From Histoplasma ohiense (taxonomy: Eukaryota; Ascomycota; Eurotiomycetes; Onygenales; Ajellomycetaceae): DNA of 64,000 nucleotides. Shown here in pieces: positions 22,689 to 35,268 of the stretch (within the stretch, counting starts at the first letter, position 1; every line of letters begins with the position of its first letter). The stretch lies in contig JAEVHH010000002.1 of NCBI GenBank assembly GCA_017607445.1, positions 6,168,001 through 6,232,000 on the forward strand, read 5' to 3'. A program made the position numbers and the translations under genes. The notes beneath the pieces are model-generated. The model saw only the letters and a list, made by a program, of their open reading frames with translations. It was not told the origin of the DNA and searched no databases.

Positions 22689-24774
22689 TCATCCATCCCA
22701 GCCGCTTCTACCACCATCCAGTCCAGCTTTCCCCTTCTCTTCCATGCCGATAGGAACTCGGGTTATGATTTGCCTCGACCAGCCATCCGGAGCAATGACT
22801 GTCTGTTGCACCAGGCGATATTTCCTGACCCAAGGAAATATTGCTGCCCAAAATAGCCAATATATAGCGCCCACCACAAAAATTCCGAGTCCAACAACGC
22901 AGTGGATATAGTATGGCAAATGCACATAGACATTGTGTTCCTTGTCTGGCGGCGGTAGGTACGGTGCCACTGCTAGGAAGACGTTGGAAAGCAAGAAAAA
23001 TATGGTAACGAGCCGGCTGGCACGCACAGTCGGTGACCAGTCCGGGTAGCTTTTCGGAAACATATAAATATGCAGCAAACCGGCCGAGACAAATATATTT
23101 ACGACCGAGAGCGGATACGAAATCAAGCTGGGAGAAAAAAGTCAGATACATATATGCATGGCGAATGGAGAGGATAAAACTAACTTGAGCAAGAAGTTGT
23201 ATGCGTCTCCTGGTGGTGGAGCAAGCATAACAACGGCGGATATAAGATAATGCTCGAACAGCCCTGCGGCCGGCGAATTGAAAGGTCTATTGCTTGCCCA
23301 GAACCTGGAAAATGGCAGAACCCCTTCCCGGCCTAATTCTTGGATAACTATTGGCACATCAGCCATCAATTTTTTTGGTTGCTGGCATGCATGTCGTGTA
23401 CTCACTTCTTCCCTGGGAAAATATAACAGACTGAACATTCCCGAAGGCACACAAAGCTATAAAAATGGATAAAACCCTCTCTGCCTTGGGGCCAAAAACA
23501 TTTCGAAAAAAGGAAGCGGCCAGGATACGTCCGGAACCCACGATCTCTTGTTTCGGGACAACAGCAAAGTATGCAACATTGACCAGCATATACAAAACGC
23601 TGGCAAGCCCCACCCCTATGGGCGCGGCAATTTTCAATGTTCGAGCTGGATTTCTCGTCTCGCTCAATGACTGTTGTTGACATGTAAGAAACAGATAATA
23701 AAATCAGGGGACAGAACTGTGCTAACTCACATAGTTTGCATTCGAATATCCAACGTACGACCAGATCACGCTATACAATGCTGTTACAATCCCATATACA
23801 CTTGGAATACTTCCTTCAAACGGTCGAGAAAAGTTATCAGGTTTCTCCATGTTCAAGTGGCCACCAAGAGCCACGGCCCCTCCAACCACTATAATGAGGA
23901 TGACAAGGAACTTCAAAGCTCCAAGGATATTTTGCAGGCGTAGCCCCCATTTGACGGCTGTTGCATGTATGAGAAATGCCAAGGTGATACATGCAAAACC
24001 GATGCCCCGCTGATTCCATCGGTTTACCTCAATGTCCGCCGCATGAAGGACATATTCGCCAAACGCAACGCTATTACCTGCTGCCCAGCCTAGAAACAGG
24101 GCATACGAAGCGAACATCGCTGTGACTAGGAATTTCGGCTTGGTATACACGTACTCGAGGTAATTTTTTTCCCCTCCGTTTCTACCACTTGTTGTTAATA
24201 CACAGAGTTGTTGCTGTTGGGAAAATGATGCCGGAGGGAAAAGACCAGGCACGTACCTTGGGATTGTAGTTCCGAATTCAAGGTAGACTGCCGTGCCAGT
24301 CATAGCAATAACCATTCCCATGATCCATACCATTAAAGATAGTCCGACACTACCTGTGAGTGCCAGAATGGCACTGGGAGTTGCAAATATACCTGTTCCC
24401 ATAATCCTATTAAAAATCAAAAAGGAAGCACTAATGACACCTATCTGTCTTCGGTTTTCAGGGCATTGCTCCGTCACGCTGCTCGTATCTACGAATAAAT
24501 ACGTAGCATGTCAGCCACAATCGGCAACAAACATTTTCAGTTTTCGCAAACACAACGCAGAACAAAATAGAGGATACCAAATGAAACGGAGGGATGTGGT
24601 ATTCTCACACAGCTCAGTAGTAAGCCCTGAATTGCCCGAGATCCTTTCGCCCATGCTTTCAGAGCTCCCATGCTGCCTTGTGCTTCCTGATATCACAGCC
24701 CGAGACGAAATATCCTTGCAGAACGGAGATGTGCTTGATCGAACATCTGGTAACTGCGACATAGATGCCCCCAT
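22689..24774 (-). CDS. MUP1: High-affinity methionine permease-like amino acid transporter (MUP1/MUP3 family)
   Basis: Six exons on the minus strand (24774-24609, 24488-24257, 24181-23731, 23670-23406, 23347-23185, 23127-22689) give 571 aa, close to the 574 of yeast Mup1. It is a plasma-membrane amino acid importer with about 12 membrane segments. Recognisable parts are FLIFNRIMGTGIFATPSAI (first helix with the GTG substrate loop), IPRNGGEKNYLEYVYTKPKFL restored by intron 2, YSNANYSLSETRNPARTLKIAAPI restored by intron 3, and FSQGRIIQELGREGVLPFSRF restored by intron 4. All introns are GT-AG and 57-120 nt. The N-terminal 60 residues are hydrophilic and cytosolic. The start is uncertain among ATGs at 24804, 24774 and 24762. 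Methionine specificity is inferred from family resemblance. Confidence 0.88.
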
Positions 24775-24909
24775 AAAGATAAACCCCGTTTTTATGTAAG
24801 GCAAAGTCTTTCGACCTTCGGAAAACTATATCCACTATGAGCAGGAAAAGTATGTCAGGAGTGTAAATATGCCAAGTAGTGATTACATTCTACAGCAAAT
24901 GAGATGAAT

Positions 24910-24912
24910 TTA

Positions 24913-24954
<42 letters not shown>
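24910..24954. repeat. AT dinucleotide microsatellite
   Basis: About 20 TA units in a nearly pure array. It is self-complementary and likely to vary in length between strains. Confidence 0.95.
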
Positions 24955-24957
<3 letters not shown>

Positions 24958-27134
24958 GGATAATACTTCCAAGGCAAAACAGTTGCGGAAAGCGCATCCA
25001 ACAGATATAATGGCACGGAAGGCAAGAGGGATTCTCTGAATATTTGCCCATCTGCAGAGCAAGCGCCATCCATACGTACAGCGAGGAAGAATACTATTCG
25101 AAAAAAGCATCCAGACAATACGCATCTCCAACCAGGAGAAGATTCTCCAATTCCCATACCTGTATTCCGGATTTGAAGCTCGTTGAACACTCGCTCTCAT
25201 CTTGCAGAAAGTCTCGTGAGCCACCACCTACATAGTCAAGAGAGGTTTTCGTTGGTACGAGAAGAAATGGGGGTGCAAAAGTAGAGTATGGAGAATTGAA
25301 GGTTGGAGATTTATTGGTTGTTTGATTGGAAAGAGTCTAGCTAAAGTTCCGGTGTGTCTACATCATGTCAGCCCAGCATCAATGAAAGTATAGATATATC
25401 TTGATTTGGTCTTCTCATATGGCTTCAAACCCCTTTCTTGTGAGATCCATTGCTGGCTCATCGGGTTCGTCTTCTCCGCTCCCGAAACTGGGCCCATATC
25501 TCTTTGTACTGGCCTTTTTTCCCCCCTCAGAACCAAGGTTAGGTCTTGAGAGCACAGTTCACATTACTTCCCACTACTGTGAGAAACAGAATGAAGTCGG
25601 TACACTCATGAAGGAGCCCACATTACAGTGGGGTCCCATCAACTGACACTCGGTCATTTGGGACTATGGTGGTTGTTAGAGCCTTTTCGTGGAAATTTCT
25701 GATGCTAATAGTTTCTTTTGCTCAGGTTATAGTATCCATGATATGGGGTCACAAGTTCTTCACCATTATGCCGGATGTTCCTCGTGGGCACAACGATTAT
25801 GAGCCTGAGATTCATGCAAAATACCATATCTATTTTTGGCCATTATTCACAAACGTATTCTGATCTCACCAATATGGAGACTTTGGGAATCTGGTGAGAA
25901 ATTGAAACCATTCCATCTGGACAAGGAGTTTGTCTTGAAAATTATGAAACTTGGCCCACGGGATATCCCAACTGCCAAAGGTCTCCCAGAGATGACTGGT
26001 TAAAGTATTTCCCTCCACAAGTTGATGTACTGTACTATAAAAATAGGTTACTTGTTTGTTAACCCCCAGCAATTTCACCAACAAGTAGAGCGTTATACTT
26101 AGACGTACAGTACATGACACACACTTCGACGGTACCAGGCACTAATTGCGTTTTCGACTTTTTGATAATTGGGGTTGCTCTCTCCCAATGCCTTCAGCAG
26201 CAGAATCTGAGAGTTTCCCAGAAGCTTGGTTCGGTAGCTGCGGAGAGCAGGTACTGCGCTGTGTTTTCCGTGAGCTTGCGGAAAGCCTTCCACATACCTT
26301 GTACCATACGTAGTCCAAGCACTCCTAGCTGCACCACGATAACACATTCATCCAGATCCAGGATGATTGCTGATTTCAGAACTATATCTGCTCAACAACC
26401 CCACTAACACATCAACTCATTCCGCAATCAATCAATTTTCAGCCTCTTAACTGGAGTTACAATCTCTTGGACTGGATGACGAGGATGTTCTTTTTGTGTT
26501 GGAAGTGTCCTGCAAGTGGTTGGACGTCCCATATGACGAATGCTAGTCTCATCTAATTTTTTGATGGCCCAGAACTCCAAACACCGAATTATTGCTACGG
26601 AGCATGCCTCGCAGCATTTTGGCCTTTCATCAACAGGCTCGTGCTCTCTCACACCTGCTCGTCAAGTAATGTCCCAGGATGAAGGAGACAAGAGTAAAAG
26701 AGTGCTCCAGTCCACCTTTATGGTATGAGCGATGAATATTTGCTGTGTGGGCTGAATACGCTTATGGACGATATCGGAACTTCACGGAGATGACGCTGGG
26801 ATACAGCTTTCTAGTTGCTGGTCAATTCAAGAGATAACAGGAGTATCTGAAGCTAGCCTTTCTTGTGCACTTGCACATCGCTGACATGCTCCCAGAATTC
26901 ACTGCGCGTATGAAAGTTGGAAGCATTTTTTTCTCCGTGGACATGGTTAAGCATTACTTCCGGGGTGATGCGTGTCTGTTGTCTGGCATTTTATGGAAGA
27001 TGAAAGACCGGTTCATTATAACATGTTTCGACCAGACACGGGCAGGCTTCAAATTGCGGCATCCGTTAGCCTTCAGCTCGCCAAATCCAAAACCATGGCT
27101 ATCGGTAACCTAGAGATATTGTACTGCAAGAAGC

Positions 27135-27136
<2 letters not shown>

Positions 27137-27177
<41 letters not shown>
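27137..27177 (+). repeat. Poly-A tract (41 bases)
   Basis: The longest homopolymer in the window. On the minus strand it is the extended T-rich tail beyond the tRNA-Ile terminator. Confidence 0.9.
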
Positions 27178-27179
<2 letters not shown>

Positions 27180-27223
27180 AAAAAAAGAAGATATTTACCA
27201 ACAGGCTTTTTTTTGTTACAACA

Positions 27224-27297
27224 TGGTCCCAACGAGGGTCGAACTCGCGACCTTGGCGTTATTAGCACCACGCTCTAACCAACTGAGCTATGGGACC
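27224..27297 (-). tRNA. tRNA-Ile (anticodon AAU)
   Basis: Read on the minus strand, it folds as a standard cloverleaf. The acceptor stem is GGTCCCA/TGGGACC with discriminator A. The D arm is GCTC-AGTTGGTTA-GAGC. The anticodon stem TGGTG/CGCCA carries the loop CTAATAA, giving anticodon AAT (Ile). The T arm is GCGAG-TTCGACC-CTCGT. There is no intron. Internal A and B boxes are intact. The first T run on the minus strand, the likely Pol III terminator, starts about 38 bases downstream (27186 and below). Confidence 0.95.
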
Positions 27298-28812
27298 GAT
27301 TTGATTGGCGGATCGTTTGTCCACACGGCTCTCGTCGTTGTCTGATATCTGACATTCAAAAGTTGGCTTCAATACGGTTAGGGTTGGCTAAAGAATCAGA
27401 GTCTGAGAAGAAACACGTATATATATCTAAAACCCTCTGGTGTTCCAGTTATTCCCGGCCGAGAACTGAAGCACCTGATACTGGCAAAACAACATCCATG
27501 GATGGGACATCCAAGGGCTTAATAAACCAGGATAACGGGGTCATTATGGGACAAGAGACAGGATCTTTCATATGCCATTATTATTTTCTCCATCTCCTTC
27601 GGGGAGTCCGCGAAAATAAACTGATATGCCATTGTTCGCGGCAATCTCCCATTTTACTCACCACAACGGTATCAGGTAGCCCCGAGGCGACCCCTTCCTT
27701 TCAAGCTCTGCGCAAATAGAAGCGCAAGAGAATTGATTTCGAGAGGGTGTTCTTTATTCCGATGCGTTTGCCAATCAATATATGTTTTCCTTCCTTTGTA
27801 TATCACCTTTATATTACCGACGGCATAATGTACAGAATGTCATCAAAAGGATTTAATCCTTACGCTGTACTTGCAAGATAGTCATAGCTAGCATGCCTCA
27901 ATGCCAAACGAACGGTTACTATCATTTATTTACTACAGCGCTGGGTGAGCCGGGTTTATATAGTTATATTGAACTTCTTAGATATAACTAGTCGAAGTAA
28001 TTAATAAGTTCTGCGAACCTTTTTTCACACATTTTGCAGATACTAGTTTCCTGTTCTGAAATTTCCTACATAGTGCTATTATTATATACATAACTATATT
28101 AAAGTTTTTGTTTTTTTTTTTTAAAAAAAAAAAAATATGAAAACAAAAAGAGGCAAATCGTTGTAGAAACCATTCATAAATGGGTTGAATCAAACCATAT
28201 CAAGTTCCTTCACACCCCCCCTCCCCTGTATCGGTGATAAAGAAAATGTTGAGCAAACGAATAAAAAAAAAAACAATACAGATTGGCCAAGCAACGGACC
28301 ATGGGCAGAGGAGGCGGAAAAAAGGATAACGTAAATAGAGGTTTGACCCTCTTTCGAGTCGTGCATGCGAAGGGAGGGGGTTGGGATTTGGTCAAATTGG
28401 CCACCAGAGGCAGAGGAGTTGGAGATGGGGGGGTTAGATGGAAAGAAACCACATAAACTTGGAGGGGGGCCCCCAAAGCGACATAGGGAGAGTTCAAAAA
28501 TACATGAAAAGCAAAGCAGAGCATCGCATAAATAAAAACTGGCAGAACTTTCCTTGCGGGTTTGTGGTCATCAAAAAAAAATCCTTGCGTCATTCTCCAC
28601 ATGTCTTGTGTCTCTTTCGTGGGGCAAGATAACAGGCGTTATGGAAAAAAAAAAAAAAAAAAAAAAAAAAAGTAGGTACAAAAGAGAAAAGGTCACCTAT
28701 ACATATGTGTCCCACTATTTGCCCGAATATATCACTCATATATATAGATTTAGAAAAAAAAAAATTATGGGAGAGGGGGTAGGGGGAAGAGGGAAGAGAA
28801 GGAATTCATCAC
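27298..28812. other. Intergenic region between tRNA-Ile and the MARVEL-like gene
   Basis: 1.5 kb without a supported gene. It holds a T12-A13 block at 28111-28135 that could fold back, a poly-A tract at 28645-28671, and purine-rich sequence at 28770-28810 that is the 3' end region of the minus-strand gene. Confidence 0.5.
28645..28671 (+). repeat. Poly-A tract
   Basis: 27 consecutive A downstream of the MARVEL-like gene. Confidence 0.9.
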
Positions 28813-29522
28813 TCAGACGGCATAAGCAGGCTGTCTCCCGGAGCTGCTTCTCCGATGCCTGCTCCCCGAATGCCCACGATGGCTCGAATGTGATCCCCGC
28901 CTGCGGGACGAGCCCTTCTCATGCTCCCTTTCCTCATGATGATGCATGAGCACCGCCAGAATCGACGTGATGAAAAAGGAACCGATGTTCATGATCCCAA
29001 ACGCGAACGACGTCTTCAGCATCGCGCATACCTTGGTGGGATCGCGTGCCAGGGGGTTATTGGCGCGCTGACCCGCGAAGCCGAAGGGCCCCAGCGATAG
29101 CGTGAGCGGGTCGAAGCGGAAGTTGCCGCAGTCTGCGTTCGCGATACGGCGCAGTTGGTAGACGCCTGCGATGAAGGAGCCGACGAAGCAGAGATCCACG
29201 AAGGCGACGAAGTGGGCGGAGCGTTTGGCGTTGGAGTGGCGGATGAGGGTGTCCAGGGCCCAGAAGATGCCGAGCACGCTGACGATGAAGAGGACGAGGA
29301 TGTAGGTTGGGGTTAGTTGGTTGTTTTTGACGAAGCCATCGACGAACCAGGACTTTTATGGGGGGAAAGGATGAAGTCAGCATTTTAGTTATACGGTGGG
29401 AGGGGTATATTATTGTTGTTTTTTATTGCTTTTGCTTTTAAACTCACAAGAATGCCAATGGGTATGATTAGGGTCACTAGCTGGCCTATTCGCCAACAGA
29501 TAAAGAAGAAACCGGCGATCAT
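28813..29522 (-). CDS. Four-TM MARVEL-like membrane protein
   Basis: Exons 29522-29448 and 29352-28813 (minus) give 204 aa. Four hydrophobic segments are visible: FFFICWRIGQLVTLIIPIGIL, PTYILVLFIVSVLGIFWALD, FVAFVDLCFVGSFIAGVYQL and a last one around MLKTSFAFGIMNIGSFFITSILAVLM. They are followed by a His/Arg/Ser-rich cytosolic tail (HHHEEREHEK then RRRGSHSSHRGHSGSRHRR). This layout matches the fungal MARVEL-domain proteins found in plasma or vacuolar membranes. No specific function can be assigned. The short first exon (75 nt) starts at an ATG preceded by an in-frame stop, and donor GTGAGT joins in phase 0. Confidence 0.75.
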
Positions 29523-31718
29523 ATCTGCAGACTGGCGCGGGTCCCAGTGGGATTATTTTGGCGTGTTAAAATCAAAATTGTTAACGACGTCTGCGGTGAT
29601 AGCGGATGCTATCTCAACCAGATGATTTGCCCGATAGAAGTGGGAGGATGTGATGCAGCGGGAGCCTAGGACCCGCAAACAAAACAATACAAGTTCGTAG
29701 TGATCTGACTGTGACCTCAGATTTTTTTTTTTTTCTTTTCTTTTTAAAAAGAATGGGGGTACGGTGGCTGCGCGTGACCCTGCCGTACTCTGAGAAACTG
29801 GGGAGGAGATAATTGTTTTCGTCCTCGTCACGATTTGAGATGAGGCAAATATGATGGTATATGATGGGCAGTTGTATAAAGTATAGTGAAGGGTTCAGAG
29901 CATGAACGAAACAACAGGATCGACGTGCACAGATGGATTAAATACAGCCAACCACAAGGAGAGAGTCGTCCACCTGGCCAACCAGTCGGGGCGTTGGTGC
30001 TGCAAGGCTGAAGTGGGTAGGTTTTAAGAGCGGGTGGTTGATTGCAACTTGTTTTGTGGCTGGGAAAATCGAAGCTCGAGACAAAGAGGGATAACGGCGG
30101 GGGTCAACATCAGCAGCAGCAGCTCACCAGACCAATAGTTTGCCGAGATCTGGGCATCTGGTTAGTTGGCTATCGATAAGCCCGGCAGCGGAAGAAAGAT
30201 GCAGTGGTCAAGAATATGAGACGCAATAATGGACATTATTGCATTCTATCAAGGATCGGAAATAAGCCCTGTGCGATCTACTCTATACTCCACATTTCCT
30301 CGTTTTCTATTTTTACTCTTTGACGGGATCGATGGAAACTTTGATGGTTGAAGTTTTCCTCCGATCTGGTCGACTCCCGCAGCCTAATCTAATCTGATCC
30401 GTGCCCATGGCAACGTCGGCTTATGTAATCGTGCCTGGGCCAAGAAACGAGTCCCACTGCTCCCTTGAATCATGGATCCCCCAGATGTATTTTAAAAACA
30501 AGGTGAGGGCAAAAGAAATATCCTGTACATAAAACTACGATATTACATGTATAGAGTAACATACGCGCTATTTACCCATGCTGCACTGGGCTCCGTTTTG
30601 TCAAGATGAAAATTGCTCGAAGAGTATACAAGTCAGTCAGTCACTTGATGAAGCGCAATAGCGGTGGTAGCAGCAGATGCAAATACGCAACGGGGATGAA
30701 GCCGCTTTACAGAAAGTGAAAAAAGAGCACCACCAGCTGAAAAAAGGGTGGGAAAGAAAAAAAGTAAATGAACAGAAGCAAGAAAAAGATGAGTTATTCC
30801 ACAAGTCGTAAATTTATATATACGGGAACAGTCAAAACTGTACCTCGGAGATAAAAACGGCAATTGACTGTGTATATACACACCATAACATAACCCTTAT
30901 CATCGCCTCTAGAGGGTATACCCCTATTTGTATGGTTCAAACCAAAACAAAAAGGGGACAAAAGGAACGTCCCTCATCATCAAAAGGTAAAACAAAACCG
31001 CAATTAATATGTATAAAAAAAAAGTAAAAACAAGGATTTACAGTATCCACAGGAGAGGAGGTGGGAGGGGAATCATCGGCGGAAAAAGCACGAAGAAGGA
31101 AAGAAACCAGGCGCCAACTCATATAAATTGGGGCCCGGAAAGCATACACGCAGAAGGAACTTGAAGGAATGGGGGGAAATAATACGGAAAGGAAACAATG
31201 GAAAACAATAAAAAAACAATAAGAGTCGGGAACCCACCTCAACCACAAAAGAAGGGGGGGATAACTTCATTTCCGCAAGGGAAAAACGGCGCGAATATGT
31301 AGAGGCGGGAAAAGGAAAGGAAGAGGTAATAACACTTCAAGATAAAGAATGAGAAGTTGCACCACGGCAGTCTAATATGTATGTAGGCAGCAGGCTTGCA
31401 GAAATTAGAAGGGGTATCAGTCACGATTGAATTCTGTTTTGCATACGCTGATAATCAAAGAAAGGGGGGAATAGGCATTGAGGTTCAAGCCATCATTGCC
31501 AGCAAAGGGAAACGGAAACGGAAAACGACGGCCTGGTATTAGAAAAGAAAAAGGGTAGGAAAATATGTAAGGTAAAAAAGTGCGGCATAATAAATATCAT
31601 AAATTAAAATATCGTGAAGACCCCCGAATTAGGCAAATCGTCTTTTCTTTCTTTTAAAATAGGATTCTCTAATTACTTCAGACTTAGTGCGTTCTTATGA
31701 ATAAGGGTTGTTTCTTAT
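29523..31718. other. 2.2-kb intergenic region with long purine-rich plus strand
   Basis: No supported gene. From about 30700 to 31620 the plus strand is strongly purine-rich (many GGAAAG and AAGAAGG runs), so the minus strand is a long pyrimidine tract downstream of the lipid phosphatase gene, probably its 3' UTR and beyond. The part next to 29523 is the promoter of the MARVEL-like gene. Confidence 0.5.
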
Positions 31719-33495
31719 TCAAATTTTCGGTGGCTCGACATGGGAGCTAGGGTGTCCACTGCTAGTCGGGAGCGGCGGAGTGGACGGTGCAGCTGGCGAT
31801 GCGGTTCGTCCTGGGTATGGCTGGTAGCTCGTTTGTGGCGGTTTATATGGGGTGTTTAGGTGGGTTGTGGACTCGCTGCGATGCGACCGGCTCCCAGAAC
31901 CTGGTTGCATTTCAAACGCGACTCCAGCGGAGTCACCGCTCGACGAATATTCTCGCTCCAATTCCTGTCTTCGCCGCATGTAAGGCTCTGCAGAAGATAT
32001 CCGGTCGCTAGACATCCGGCGAACAGGTGGGGGTTTTCGCGTGAATTCATCGTCTTGACCCGTGGAGGTAGCTTGATACTCTAAATCATCTGTACGACGC
32101 AGCGGCGCCACCGAATCATTGGAGCCTCCCATATCAAACCGGGAGCGGGAGGGCACAGTGGGACCGGTACCCCAGGTTCGAATTGGGTACGCACGGCCTT
32201 TTCTCCAAGGTTCTGATAGGGGAGGGAAATATTGGCGATAGGCGACGTAGCCACATAAAATACCCAGCAATGAGCCGAAGAGCACATCAAAGGGATGATG
32301 TCGTGCGTCCATGATTCTGGTTGCGGCAATAAGTCCCGCTCCAAGTGTTGGGAAAAGCGATAGGAATGTTTTCCACACTTCGCCTCGGCTATCCAAAAGA
32401 TGAAATTTACCGGCGAGGTAGAGGGAGAGATAAAAGAGACCGGCGAAAGAAGCTACAACGGGGAATTTTTTACGTTAATGTCAACAATCATCACGAATAT
32501 ACATAGATATAAATAATTTATATATATATGTGTGTGTTTGTGTGTATCTATATATCGGAGGATAGTTGCCTTACAACTTGAATGTCCTAGTAGAAAATAA
32601 CAAATTCTGTTAGTCTAGACCTAGAGCTGCATCTGCCAAAGTAACATCAAGCAAGCGCTAAGCACCTACCAGAGGGAAATGATCTAAACCCATCCTTCAA
32701 AATATCATGGCTCAGTTTTGAATCACACATGTCAAAGGTCACCAATTCGTGCGGGCCGAGAGAATCGACACCCTTTGGTCGACAACGGTCAATGATATCC
32801 GGCCGGGGTTTCCCAACGGCATTTTTCAGGGCACCTGTTATGACGAAGGCGCTGGCTTGGGCTAAGAATAAACCCAGAAACCCGCAATTAAATTCCCACA
32901 ACCTATCTTTCAGGCTGTATGGCCCTGTAAACTTCCTCTTCCCCGAGGAGGTGACGGGTTTATTGTGAGAGAAGATGCCGTCGATGACAATGGTGTAGAT
33001 GAAGATGACAAGGAGGGGAAACCCTCCCGAGAGGGCGAGAGCGAGGGGGACAGATACGCGATCGTGCTCGGCATAGGGGTAGAACAGAGAGATGTTGTTA
33101 ATGGCAAAAGGTTGGTGGAAGGGTTCGACGCGGTCGAGAATGTAGAATCCAACCATCAGGGCTCTAGAATGCAAGTTTGATTAGGGCACTATCCCAAGCA
33201 AAGTAGGAGGTCGCATGTCCACGCGCTACTGTTATCCCCCTTGTTTGGCACACGATAATTATATACGGAGCACTTACATGAGGATCACATAGTCGAAGAT
33301 GTATCTGGGAGCAGATTAGCCAAATTCCCCGCTCTCTCTTCCCCTCCTCTCCCCCTGGTATCTTTCCCCTTTCCTTTCTTTCCGCCACGATCGCGATCTT
33401 TTTTGCCCTGCGGAGACACTGGTAACAGACACTCACGATATTATAACCCGGATCCTAAGAGGTCTATTCGAGAATGGCAGACTGCTGGATTCCAT
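31719..33495 (-). CDS. PAP2-family lipid phosphate phosphatase (DPP1/LPP type), five exons with a micro-exon
   Basis: Exons 33495-33437, 33304-33278, 33163-32670, 32586-32575 (12 nt) and 32452-31719 (minus) give 441 aa. It removes phosphate from phosphatidate or diacylglycerol pyrophosphate in a membrane. The three PAP2 motifs are present: KNAVGKPRP, FPSGHSSSFAGLFYLSLYLAG, and RIMDARHHPFDVLFG with the catalytic histidines. About six membrane segments are visible. After residue 290 there is a long Ser/Pro/Arg-rich cytosolic tail. The PSGH motif only appears when the 12-nt exon GACATTCAAGTT is spliced between TTTCCCTCTG and CTTCTTTCGCC. The phase works out, and both flanking introns are GT-AG with donors GTAGGT and GTAAGG. 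Dolichyl- or sphingoid-phosphate specificity cannot be excluded. Confidence 0.92.
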
Positions 33496-34690
33496 GGCGG
33501 AAGGCTAATCAAAAGGAGGGAGGGAGTGACCGCAGGGGAGGCACGCAAGGGAACGAACACCCAACAGGAGGACAACGACCACGAGGAAAGAAGCGAGAAA
33601 GGACAAGAGGTATCAAAGACAGGGCCCCGACTGCATGATGAACCCGAAATGGGACAGCTGGTCAGTAATGTGTGCGAAAGCGAGAGAGCTAGCAACCTGA
33701 GTTGTTGATGAGAGTCAGAGCAGAGCAGAGCCAGAATTGCCGGCGCTGAGATAGCAGGAGAGAGCAGAAAAGAAATACGACACTGAAGCGTCGATTGCCC
33801 AGCCCTGTTCCAGCGCCCGCCCAGGCCAGGGTGAACGCGCCAGCCACACTGGTAATCCCAGCTTGCCCTTGCTGCAGCCGCCGCTACGAGGAGGTTACGT
33901 ACGATCAGTTTTCCCGTCGAGTTGGGTTAGTTGTGTTTACATATCCAGTCGGTGGTTCATCGCACGCTTGTTCAGTTGAACGACATACAGAATAGTGCTT
34001 TACAAGACCCAGATAGAAAAGGAATGAGCTGACTACCATCCTTGACAAGCATGGGAAACCCGCCCTCCCCAAGCGCCTTGCGTGAGCTGGCCAACCCTGA
34101 GTCCCGACCAAGCCCACCACAATTTGGCATTTTCCCTTCACCCTCGATGTTTCAGAATCAGACCAGAGAAACACGCCCTCCTTAATATTTCTCAATGTTT
34201 CTTCCCCCTTTCTCCCAAATACTAAGAAACACGAAAGACCTCCTCCGAAGCATGACGACAATCGGATAAGCCCGCCGCCGGTCGCTCACTCTTCACTAAT
34301 ATCGCGGAGTCCGGCCGCGTCATCGATGATCGCTCAATCCCCGCTGGGTTTTGGCTCGTGGAGTCATTGCTGCACTGCGATCGGCATTGGCTGCTGCATG
34401 CAGCCGGGCGGTGTGGGAACTTGGGTGTTGGGCGTTTGATGTCGGACTTGCTCTCATATTATTATTTGACTGCTCAGCCGCTGTGGTGTGGCTGTGGTCT
34501 GTGGCCTGTGGCCTTGGATGATTATCCTGGGGCTCTATGTCAGTTCCCTCGTATGTATCTGATACATCTTGGACATCGTTGCCAGCTTCCATTGTGGTTG
34601 CCCAGCACTGATTGGCCTGAGGAAGTTATGCTTACTTTAAATGCTCCCTCTATCACTTGGCAGCTGATTGGATGGTTACTCGTTAAAAGG

Positions 34691-34722
<32 letters not shown>

Positions 34723-35268
34723 CCAACTACAAACGGCTTTTCGTAATGCATTCCAAATTCAGAACCCAATTCAACACAGACAACCCAACTTGCATACCTT
34801 GTCAATCTTAGCCCTCCTTCAATTCTGAAGGGTGCTGATGCAAAGTACCAAGGATTGCTATGGATGCATAGAACAGCTTCACTTGCATTAACATTAAATT
34901 CCGGTATCAACTAACTATTACTATTACTGTGATTGTGATTGTTAAGCAGAGTTAACATGGATGAAATAACTTCTCTCCCTTGTAGTTTCAACGTGTTTGT
35001 CTCGGATATGCCTTGATTTCCATTTACTCCCCTTCCTTTCTCGTGTGCCATTTTTACCAGGTCTTCCTTTGGTACAGTGATTTAAAAGCAAAACGCAGCG
35101 GGATAAGATGAATAGATAAGAAAACGCTGCTATCTCCTTTCCCTTTTTTGTTTTATCGTTCGCTCAGAGAGATGGGAAGGAAAGAGGAAAGAAATTGGAG
35201 GCTATGCATTGCAACAACAGTCCGCCAAATCCCAGCCCCCTATCCTGAAGACAAGATTTCATCCCTCA
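33496..35268. other. Intergenic region upstream of the lipid phosphatase
   Basis: 1.8 kb without a supported gene. It holds the lipid phosphatase promoter and the downstream side of the But2-domain gene, plus a poly-A tract at 34699-34722. Opposed ORFs at 34320-34592 (minus) and 34358-34828 (plus) overlap each other and show no domain. Confidence 0.5.
34699..34722 (+). repeat. Poly-A tract
   Basis: 24 consecutive A in non-coding DNA. Confidence 0.9.

Larger units (their letters stand above)
24775..27223. other. Gene-poor 2.4-kb region upstream of the permease
   Basis: It contains the permease promoter, an AT dinucleotide array (24910-24954) and a long poly-A run (27137-27177). Several 60-110 codon ORFs on both strands (for example 25666-25863 plus, 25866-26120 minus, 26099-26347 minus, 26428-26652 minus) show no domain I recognise and cannot be joined into a gene with confidence. 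A decayed gene or repeat remnant remains possible. Confidence 0.5.

Noticed and set aside
24910..24954. Origin or centromere-like element from the AT array
   Set aside because: It is a simple dinucleotide microsatellite with no other supporting structure.
27137..27297. tRNA-derived SINE (tRNA head plus poly-A)
   Set aside because: The tRNA is on the minus strand, and on that strand the homopolymer is a T run downstream, which is a Pol III terminator. The tRNA itself is fully intact with matching stems.
34320..34828. Opposed ORFs as genes
   Set aside because: The two frames overlap antisense to each other, one runs into a poly-A-coded Lys run, and neither shows a domain.
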